Made by a program: the position numbers and the translations under genes
Assembly: GCA_018873245.2 (NCBI GenBank)
Contig: JAEMBT020000002.1
Location: forward strand, 8,282,001 to 8,346,000
Source: Archegozetes longisetosus
Lineage: Eukaryota > Arthropoda > Arachnida > Sarcoptiformes > Trhypochthoniidae
Length of the DNA: 64,000 nucleotides
Direction: 5' to 3'
Shown: positions 54,173 through 64,000 of the stretch, in pieces
How the letters are laid out: every line of letters begins with the position of its first letter
Position numbering within the stretch: the first letter of the stretch is position 1
The notes under the pieces: generated by a model
What the model saw: only the letters and a program-made list of their open reading frames with translations
What the model was told of the DNA's origin: nothing
Databases searched by the model: none

Positions 54173-57100
54173 TTAATATAAAACCGGTTTGTTATTACAA
54201 ACACAACTTATATCATATAAATTCCATTGTTGTCTCAAATAGTTATTGCATTTGGGTGTAATTGTAGTCAAATCACTGTCCTTCTTATTGAGCATACATT
54301 CGCCTTTATTACTATAGTCAACTGATCGGCATAGGGGATATTTTGAGGCACAAGTACTAATACAAATATTTAAAGAAACTGCTCTCCGATAGTAATCGTT
54401 CGGAGAGTCAGATATGTGAGAGCCCCAAATGCACGCATCTTCAGTCACCATATAGTTCTCTTTGAAATCAAAATTGAAATAGAAATCTTTCATCTGTCTT
54501 ATTTCAAACAAAGACATACCAGTTTGACATCTATCGCCACAATAACCACACTTGCAAAGGCAATGGTATCCAATGATTTTACCATTTTTGAATATATCGG
54601 CGCATTGGCCATCGTTCGAACAGGGATTACCTGAACATCCTTTCATTTCTTTGGCATCGATCACCTTTCATTAAAAAATTTATTTACTCGAGTCAATATT
54701 TGTTCAAAAATCAAAAATGCTTTAATGTTAGATGAAGTCAGAGCTTAAGAGATTCAACACAAAAATAATCTTTTGATAAGTTTTGATTTTCAAGAACTTT
54801 TTTCCTTTAACTGTACTCTTGTAACAATAAGTCAATGGTTACTGTTGAATTACCTCAACTTCTGAATGGCAAACAGAAGAATTGCAGATAATTTGATACA
54901 AAGACCATTCTTTTTCTGAAAAGTCTGCTCTATATGTTGGACAATGTGGTGACGAAATGACATGTTGACTGTTGTGATGGGCCGAATGCAAAACACAAGT
55001 ACCAGCTGTTGCACTATAGCTAACACTGTGGCAATCAATTTCGTTTAGACACATATCAATGCAATCGTCAGAGTTTTCAGCCACAGACCAGGCCAGAACA
55101 CTGCTGTTCAAACAACCATTTTTGTAAGTCTTCATATTCACTTGAAATCAAAGTATATATATTTCAGTTGAGAAAAGAATCTCATGATTTGTTGATTTCA
55201 TATGTAAAATGATTACATTTCTCGCAATGCTTTCCACACCAATTGCACGGACAATGACAGCTATAAGTAAATGACTGATGAGGAGCTGGTAGTTCAATGG
55301 TCTCACAGTTACCACCGTTTTGACAAATTCCAGGTATATTAACACAAGTGTCTTCACTCTTGTCAGGTCTCGGCTTTTCATCAGCACATTCAGAATCGCA
55401 TAACAACTCATAGTAATCCCAAACTTCATTATTTTTGCGATCACACCCGATCATTAGCTTAGTTTGATTTCGATCGACATAATTAATAAGACAAGATTGA
55501 GAACTACCGAAATCAATACTTTTACAGCCAGGAGTTTGCAAACAGAATTCTAAACAATCCTCTAAACTAGTTGCAGTCAAATGCCCGAAAAAATATTTTG
55601 CCATACATGCATTTTCAACACGTACATAATTAACTTTTAATCAAAAGTAAAGAGAATTAGCTTATGATCAAAAGCAAAAAGTATTTCTTTATCAGGAGAG
55701 CATCAATGGCGTAAAAGAAAGTTAAACAGAAGCAATTGATCAGCTTAATAAATATTGTGTTTTAAAATCTAAGTAAACTCACATTCGTGGCAATCTTTGC
55801 CACAACGACCACAAGCGCATTGTCTGTTAGACTTTGCACAATTCGGATCTTCAAAACAATCAATCTGTCCGTATTCAAAAGTAAGGTTTGATGGATTGCA
55901 TTCCAGTTTTTGTTGAGTAGATATACTGGTATCATATAAATAACAAGATCCTGAATAGTTGGCAACAGATGAAGATGTATCAATAATTGCGTGGTTCTGT
56001 AAATCTTCATTAGAAATGGCCCCGTTAGGCCTTTCGTTGTCATTCTCTCGTATATCAGTTCCATATTCTGACGCGTGGTCCACTAAACTTCCAGGTTCTT
56101 CAATGGCTACCTGAGTCTCTGAATCTATTACTTTATTAAATAGAGTCTTAAGGTCTAGAGTGGTAACACTTCTTGGTTTTGTATATATCGCCGATACACA
56201 CCAGGCATCAGTTTTACACTTTGAAAAACACTCAGCTTTTGTACGAAGACTTTCGACTGATTTATACTTAGTTAGGACGCAGTGCTGTTCATACTTCTTA
56301 CCATAACCTAAAACATTCAAATGAAGTTGAAGTTTAACTATTTTTTATCATTTTGACTTCATTCGAATACATCGTTTGATTGTAAACTTCAAATTCACAC
56401 TTTTTTGCTGAACAAACTTTAGTGTCTGTCATTCAAGAATTCTCGTGATATCATGAATGGAAATTATACTAATTTCATATGAAGTGTTGGCTATAAAGCT
56501 GATTGATTTTTAATTGCATCAAATAAGAAAACTACACTTTAGAACTCTATCTGCGTTCACTCGTAAGTAAGCTTTACAAATGTTAATATTGACTTCTATT
56601 CATTATGTCTTTTATATGTAATTTCGCAAAGTTCTACCTAAATAAGGAGATTATTTCCGGCAATTAAATATTTACTAACATTAGAGGTGATCCGATCATA
56701 ACTAAATACTGCTTTTTGTTGTTTATATCACTTTATTGACGATTCATGTTGATAATCACATCGTCAATTATTCACATTATTATTCATAATTTTTATCGAA
56801 ATAACTGAAGTAGAAAAATCTTGAGATACAATCGGCTCTCGCTTCCTGTAATGAATTGGGATATAGTTAACTACTACTCTATAATATATAGTTTTTCAGA
56901 TTGCTTGGTTTGCAGACTATGCACATTATGTCCGACATAGTGAGCTTCCGTTATAATCAATGGACTTCTCAGTGCATTAGGCTGTTCATTACAACGAGAG
57001 GCGACCGTACCATTAGAGTTAGTTTTATAGCGAATGCCCGATATAGGCAAATAGTGAAAATTAATGGAAGATTTGTATAAACTTTGTTCATATAAATATG

Positions 57101-57758
57101 CTCAACAAAATATTTATATAAGCGCCTCTTCATTAATATCTTAATTGAATTATCTGTCAAAATAATATTATTCTTACTATTTTGACAGCGTTTTGAACAT
57201 CCGCCCAAATTATTGAGTTTTTGTCTTCCTGTTTCGTCTTCTTTGTTATCTTCAGCGATTGGCTTTTCATTTGTTTCAGGAGAAACATCATCCGAAATCT
57301 CTGATGAAGCATCGTTTGGATCATCATTTAAGGAGTGACTCGATGAATCAGATTCTTGTGTCTGGAATATAAAGCAAGCGTTCAATATTTGATGAATTCA
57401 TAAAATATTTGACTTTTATGTCATATCCTGACTATTTTGCATCCAAAACAAACGTTTCACCAGAGGATTGTTAAATAAATCTCTACACATTGATGATAGA
57501 CTATCTGGTGCTTTGAATTATCAAATAGAAAAGAGATGATATAGATTCCTAAGTTAAGTGAAATATCAGAAGCTTTAACCCTGGCCTTTGGCCATCATTT
57601 GCCTCTGTTCTTTCAGTTTGTTTGAGCTATATATCCATGTGGTGTATATTAATTTTAAAGCTTAATATAATTACCGTATCTCCACATGAAACATTAGAGA
57701 GCCGACAAAACAACAAAATTAAGATGATTGTAAACTTCATTAAGGTTAATAAATACAT
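54173..57758 (-). CDS. Secreted protein with four PAN/apple-like modules and EGF-like modules
   Basis: Six minus-strand exons (57758-57675, 57361-57178, 56307-55783, 55633-55217, 55140-54854 and 54664-54173) give 662 residues with consistent phases. Exon 1 is a signal peptide (MKFTIILILLFCRLSNVSC). Exon 2 is an acidic Ser/Asp/Glu linker. Then four cysteine modules of PAN/apple type follow, with LEDCLEFCLQTPGCKSIDF, DDCIDMCLNEIDCHSVSY and NICISTCASKYPLCRSVDY as the clearest. Three EGF-like segments separate them, each ending in a CxCxxCGxxC pattern (CACGRCGKDCHEC, CHCPCNWCGKHCEKC, CLCKCGYCGDRC). There is no membrane anchor at the C-terminus. Such modules bind proteins or sugars outside the cell; the function here is unknown. 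It converges with RAD9. Confidence 0.75.
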
Positions 57759-60700
57759 TAAATTCTAATTTTAATGAACCACTTTAGATTCATAAGATTA
57801 GTTATTCCTACGAGAATAAGAATTGAGTCATCAGTGATTCTCACTACAAAATGAGATAACAAGCATAATAAATTTATAGTTTTTAGATATGGATTCTGTT
57901 AATATGGACGTAATCGAGAAAGTGGTTTAAGCTTGAATTTTGTTATCCTAGAGCTCGAGTTCGACAGAGAGTTCATTAATTACTAATAATTTTCAATATA
58001 AGTTTGAAAAGTAGAAAAATTAGAAAATATACTGAAAATTTAGAACTTTTATATATTGAAAGATGAATTCATTCTATACGTATAATATTCATTTTTATTA
58101 ATAAAAATTCATAGGGTGTCTGATCTGAAACAACACATTTTACTGCATCATCAAATTTTTGGGTCAACAACAAAACCAAATCAATAATACTATATATATA
58201 AATAAATAAATCAGATTCAAATTATATTTTACAATTTTCTACTTAACATTATTCATTGTTTCCATTCTGGAAGTTTGGTCTTTTTGATTTTTCAGAAAAT
58301 AAAGTTTAACTTAAACTCTATATATATGTTTGCCCCATTTTTCTTTAATGTCTAAGCTCAGGCAACCCAGATCTATTGACAACATTAGTATGAATATCAC
58401 AGATAATAGACATAGGCTCAGTGAAACTGAGCCTAAGCGTGAGCCTGAGCTTAACTGAATCTAGGCTCAGGCTGGGCTCAAAATAGCCCATGTCGATCAT
58501 TAAATATCACAGATTGAAATGATTGAGTTACAAACATGTAAACTAGTATTTCCAACCTATTGATCGTATAATTAAACTATTAAAACATAAATTATTTTGA
58601 GTGAATTGTTGATTAAAGTTACGTCTCCAATGAATGAACAAAAAACCACTAAGTGAGTTTGAGGTACCGTAAATATACAATCATTTTAAGAATAGGTTTA
58701 TTCTTTTGTTATGAGACAACATTTTGAAATTCATCTCAAGAATTTATTAGAACGGAAACTAAATTCTCGAATTTTAGATTCCAGAATCTGCAAAACTATG
58801 ACAAATAGTTATAAAAATGCATTTTGTCTGAATCCTGAATTTGTGATTTAGGTTTGTTCTACGCAAAACTGATATGATTTGCAATGAATACTAACAAAAT
58901 TCTGAAATTTATTCATTTAGATAAACGTTATCTGATTTTTAACCCAAAGAATCAGAACCTATTGCATTTATGACACTTAGTAATTAACTTGACTTAAACT
59001 CATGTAAGTCTTTCAAATTCTGTATCCAATAAAGCAATGAAAATCTGGTTTTTTGACGATTTCAATTGAATAATTCTAACTCATGAAAAGATAGAAGTGA
59101 AATAATATATATGGAAATGCTCCCAGATGCAACGTTCAGAAGAAAATTCTCTTTAGCTCTGTTTTTTTTACCCTAAAATTTATTTTGTAATATAAGTTTA
59201 CCTTTTTAAGAACCAGAATTGATTAAGATTTCATTAAAAAGATTAACATCTAGTTTTCAAAGCTTTAACTTTCTAGTATTTTAGTAATGTGAAGGTATGA
59301 TAATTATAAACATACTTCTTAGAAAGCTTATGGAATGTCGAACCTATGGAAAACTTGATTAACAACAACATAACAGAGAAACAACTTAACAACCTTAATT
59401 ACATTCCATTTACATAAGTATTGATTGAGTTTTCAGTTGTTACTATCATAAGTATTTTTGATTGATTTAATATGATAACTAAGTTGATAATTTGATGCTT
59501 GAGTCTTTCGAATAATTTTGACTTGAATTTTTGATTACAATACGGTTTTAATATATATTGCGATTGGAGAAAATCATGCATGTGTACAATTGGCTAAATA
59601 ATAGAACAGGTTAAATTAAGTTAGGGTTCTAGAGAGTTGTCTTTCGGAGAATAGTCTGCGAACTGAAAAATAAAATAATAATTTTTGAGAGAAATGTAAA
59701 CAATATTTTGACTAAATTATAAATTCGAAGATTAAGCAAACGATTGATAAGAGCATGATTAATGGGTAGTAATGACTGCCTCTGCTAAACATTTAGTGTA
59801 ATGCCATAAGCAGATTGTGTTGGACTTTCAAACTTTCTCAATCTAAAGGCTAACAAATACTAAATTTTGCTTGCCTTCGCAAAATGCTAATGACTTTTGT
59901 TATAAAATCTATTTTGTTTTATATCCAATCCAATAGCAAAGCAAAATTTCGAGTGGTGGTACACAAAGTCCCAAGTTCGCAGTAGGGATACACATATCTT
60001 ATTGATTTTGATTAAATGTGTGCCATTTCCATTAAAGTCTATTGAGTAATAATTTCAAATTTGAATTATATCCTATTTTTACTTTATATTATCGATTTTG
60101 CAATAAATCAAGATTTTATATTCGAAGATGCAGAACTTTTAGCTTAAAGTTAGCTTTGGGCTTGAATTATGAATGAACAGGCACTGGTCTAATCATTTGT
60201 TTGTTTTATCATTCAATTCCATAGACAAATACTTTAAGAAATTAAATTTCAGTAAAGAAAGAGGGAAAAGCAAACGAAGCCTCAATTTGAAGACGTGTTT
60301 GACGACTGAGCCTAGGCCAATTGTCCACATAATTGAAAATATTTTAATTTTTTAGAAACATCACATCGGTCTTCATTTGATTATTACATTAAGAATGCTC
60401 ATATAGTTATTGAATTTTTTTAAACATTGGTTTGAATGATTGAATCCTTATGCATTTAACATTATGTATATATTATGTATAGGATTTTACATATATAATC
60501 TAAAGTCGCATTCAAATTCAAATACTGAAATCGATGGTAAAAATCCAATAACAATATCATCTTTTATGTAACAATCTTGAACAGACAGAATTTTGTTTCT
60601 AAAAAGCATTCTGAATTGTACGATAAGCTCAGTTAGATCTAGGACTAGCGAATAGGGCTCACAATACAAATTAAATAGTTTCTAATCTTTAAGTTAAACA

Positions 60701-61366
60701 GCCTTATTATTGATAGGTATGAATCTCTCACTTCATATCAACTAAGATAAGAAGTTTTAATCGAATCACACTTCTGATTTAGAGATACCTGAAAGCAGAA
60801 AGAAAATCCATAGACTGTTTGTAAATTTTTTGTCATTGAATAAGTTATAGTTTCTTATCTGCTAAGACTAAAGGATTGGACAGATAATTTGACTTCTATC
60901 TTTCAAATTGAATCTTTAGAAATTTGATGCTAAGTGTCATGTCAACATTGTTAAGGTAGGTCTTCAAAATCTTCGAATGTCAATTAAGCTAATATCTAAC
61001 AATTATCATAAGAGCCATAGATTGTGGCCAAACAAATTTTGTTTCGTTTGAAGAAAAAATCATGTTTTCCATTAGCTTAGAAGGAGAAGTTTAAAACTAA
61101 TATTTTTAATAAATTATAAACAGGTAATGAAAGGATTGAAGCAAAAACTATTAAGGAGTTTGCGCACAAACTCAGACAAACGAACACATGTTTAGCAAAT
61201 AACAACTCGTAGACTTTGAAAGAGACAGAATAACAAATAATTATAACGTAATATCAAATTCAATGTAATCTGTTTTATCAATTCAAATCAATTAATTAAT
61301 TTAGTCGTAACTTATAATTTGTCGCAATCGCCACAACTCATAACAAATTAAGATATAATTAAACGT
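57759..61366. other. Gene-free 3.6-kb spacer
   Basis: AT-rich with no coding signal above background. A perfect 10-bp-stem hairpin (TAGGCTCAGT, loop GAA, 58413-58435) sits in a cluster of AGGCTCAG/GAGCCT motifs at 58413-58500. The interval must hold the promoters of both the PAN/EGF gene and AAMP. Confidence 0.4.
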
Positions 61367-62817
61367 ATGTTTGAAGACGTGCCAAAAATGGAAGACAACG
61401 AAGTTGGTGACACTTTTCTTTCTCCAGACGACATCGAAGAAGGTCTTCAATCAGTTATATCTATTTTCAATTCATTTAATTATTTATTTAATTAATTATT
61501 TGATTTAAATCAATAGAAATCGAGATAATAGATAGCGAAGAGATAGATGCAGACGATTCCACTGATGATGAGGCCAACGATCAACTGATGGAAAGCCAGA
61601 CCCCAGTTGTTGACGAGTCAAGACTTGTGTTTAGTGGTCACCAAAAGGCAGTTCTCTGTTGTCATTTAAATTCTTCAAATTCGTTGGCCGTGAGTGGCAG
61701 TCAGGACGACACGGCGCTCGTTTGGCGTACAGATAACGCAAACGTACTTTTCGAATGCAAAGGACATAAAGATTCTGTGATTTGCGCTCAATTCAGTCGT
61801 TCAGATAATTATATCGCCACCGCAGACATGAGTGGATTAATACAAGTTTGGAATATGAGCGGAGAGAAAGTGTTTGATTATGAAATCGATGATATAAATT
61901 GGTTATTGTGGCATCCGGTTGTTGAAAATGTGTTACTATCGGGCACTGCAAACGGCGACGCCTGGATGTGGAGAGTCACCAATGAAGGCAACTGCAAGAC
62001 TTTCCAAAGCTTCGGCTCATCCAATTCTGTTGCCAAATGTATGAACGACGGAAAACGTGTTGTCATGGGATACGATGACGGCGTTATCAAGATCTGGGAC
62101 TTGAAAACTACTTCCGTTTTGAACACTGTTACCGGTCAGTTTTTCTCATTATTTCAAAAATTTTAGTCGTTATCAACATATTAGTGGATAATTAAGTTAT
62201 TTGATTGTTTTTAGCTGAGAATTATTGTCCATTTTATTATCAACTCTTAATGTGATTGTATGACAAAAGTATTGATCGTTCTTATTTGATATAACTTAGA
62301 TTTCAATGCGCATAGAGGGTCGATTACATCGATTGACTGTTCACCTGATGATGCATTGATAGGTTCAGGTTCTGTCGACTGTACGGCTAAACTTATTAAC
62401 GGTCAATCTGGAAAAGTGGTCGCAACCTTTCAATGTGGCAATAGTTCTGATACCAACGAAGAAGACAACAATGATTCGGTCGAGAGTGTTAGTTTCAGTT
62501 CAGTCCAACCATTCTTTGCGACTGGAACTGTTGATGGGTCGATTGAAATTTGGGACATTCCAACGCAAATGCGAAGAAATGTTTGTCATCAAACCAGTGG
62601 AATTTCTAAGATATCATGGGATAAAAATAATCCATATTTATTATATACCGCGGGATTAGACGGAGTTTTGAGAATTTATGACGGAAGAAGTGGTGATCTG
62701 TTCAATGTTAAGAATGGACACAGCGATCATATATTAGATTTTACGCTTTCTTCTGATTCTAGTTTTGTACTGACTGCATCTGAAGACTCGACCTGCAGAA
62801 TATTTTCTCTTTCTTAA
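61367..62817 (+). CDS. AAMP: Angio-associated migratory cell protein (WD40)
   Basis: Three exons (61367-61442, 61517-62134 and 62300-62817) encode 403 residues; the human protein has 434. An acidic N-terminus (EEIDADDSTDDEAND) precedes WD40 repeats filling the rest. Visible repeats include SGHQKAVLCCHLN..SGSQDDTALVWRT, KGHKDSVICAQFS..ATADMSGLIQVWN, GYDDGVIKIWDLKT, FNAHRGSITSIDCSPDD and GHSDHILDFTL..TASEDSTCRIFSL. AAMP is a conserved cytosolic WD protein; its yeast relative Sqt1 is a dedicated chaperone of ribosomal protein uL16, which suggests a ribosome-assembly role. A poly(A) signal AATAAA lies 70 bases after the stop codon. Confidence 0.92.
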
Positions 62818-64000
62818 GAATATTTTGTCACTGATTTTAATAATCTATTCTAAATCTAAATCTATTTAATGTTACATATGTTTAGTTTTAATAAAGTTTG
62901 GATTGACTTTCACTTTGAGTTCTATGACTTTTGTTTCCGCATTCAAAGTTTATTCGAAAATAAAACCTATTGTTTAATAACCCATAACTGCCTTATGAGA
63001 TTTCAGAAGAAAATTTTATAACTTTTATTCAGTTCATGTACTCTCGAGAGAATAAGACACTCATTAATTTTTGCGTCATTTAGTTTTGACATTCCTTTCA
63101 AATTCAAATTAAACTATTCACAACTTTTGAATAAAGAAAAATAAATTCAGTTTAATTTGGAACTTTTTCAAAAACGCTTGGATATTCTTTAATTGAAACC
63201 AACTCGAAGTGTACAAATCAACACATGGTCTCATTTATATCTATTCAAAATTCGTTTTAAGGTTTCTAATTTTAGTTTTATTGAAAAAAAAGTATTTTTC
63301 TTAGACAACATTCTAAAGATTCTTTACTTTGAAAGTTTTGAAAAACTATTGGCATTCAGAGTCAGTTGAGAATCAGATCAAATATAAATTAAAGTTGTTT
63401 AGAGTAAGGCTTAATTTGGTAAATGGAGCTTAATTTTGATGGACAGCGTTTGAGATATTTAGCGAAGCACTTATGTGTATGTAACTAATGGATTTAGTAT
63501 TTTATGAACCAAAATAAATTAGAACAGCCCATGTATGTGTCATATGCATACCATTCAAGCGTATGCTATTTTCATATTTAAATTACATAATATCCAATTA
63601 CTTCTCTAATTATTTCACACACTTTTCTTTATTACTTTTGGATAAACCTTTCCGAATAACTCGAGGCCAGATCTGATTTGAATTTGTTTATTATGGTGTT
63701 TTCATTAATTTTTTTGTGTATAAACCCGATTTGTGACAACTGGTATGTTATTGCATTTTATATGATAGACCAACGGATATATAGCCCAGACGTGTGTTGC
63801 ATACCAGGTATTCGCCTTTTCTCACTCCAGTTTTACATCGATTTCTAATGTGCACTAAACATAACGAACTGCAAACGTATAATTGATTATCGTTAACAAT
63901 ACAGAGACTCTTTTCGTATCAATCTCGCTAACATTAATCTGAAGCTAGGACTGAAGCTTAGAGAGCTAGGAATAAATTTGATTTTTTTGTTTTGCTTTTA
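62818..64000. other. Gene-free right edge of window
   Basis: It holds the AAMP 3' end. Beyond that no coding signal, RNA gene or repeat was recognised. Confidence 0.4.

Overview
The window is eukaryotic nuclear DNA. It is AT-rich (roughly two thirds A+T), its genes have many short introns (mostly 50-150 bases, some up to about 900) with GT-AG ends, and it is dense in DNA transposon remnants. The BTB domain at 10.5 kb is of the tramtrack/lola type found in arthropods, so an arthropod is the best guess; a mite or other chelicerate is possible but cannot be fixed from the sequence alone.

Layout. 0-4.6 kb: repeats (decayed Helitron helicase, TTAA-flanked piggyBac-type MITE, one end of a foldback element, another MITE). 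4.6-20 kb: SARAF copy 1, ESF1, NDUFB10, a BTB protein with alternative zinc-finger last exons, a voltage-gated proton channel (Hv1), and a half-length L-fucokinase. 21.3-23.5 kb: an intact, intronless 685-codon Fanzor (eukaryotic TnpB relative, putative RNA-guided nuclease), followed by a run of hairpins over and just past its stop codon that looks like its guide-RNA scaffold. 23.6-30.3 kb: UMP synthase, a Rieske/AIFM3 flavoprotein and mitochondrial ribosomal protein mL63. 30.6-45.3 kb: two diverged inverted arms around a second SARAF gene, a dead Merlin transposon and several MITEs; the right arm holds a 1.9 kb foldback element. 45.8-50.5 kb: a dead P-element/THAP9-like transposase broken by a MULE and by a MITE, both with recognisable target-site duplications. 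52-62.8 kb: RAD9, a secreted PAN/EGF modular protein and AAMP.

The housekeeping genes (rRNA processing, complex I, pyrimidine synthesis, fucose salvage, 9-1-1 checkpoint clamp, mitochondrial translation) do not form one pathway. The most interesting system is the Fanzor locus at 21.3-23.5 kb, placed between the fucokinase and UMP synthase genes with its ORF intact. Exon coordinates were worked out by hand from splice signals, reading frame and recalled family conservation; no alignment or search was run.
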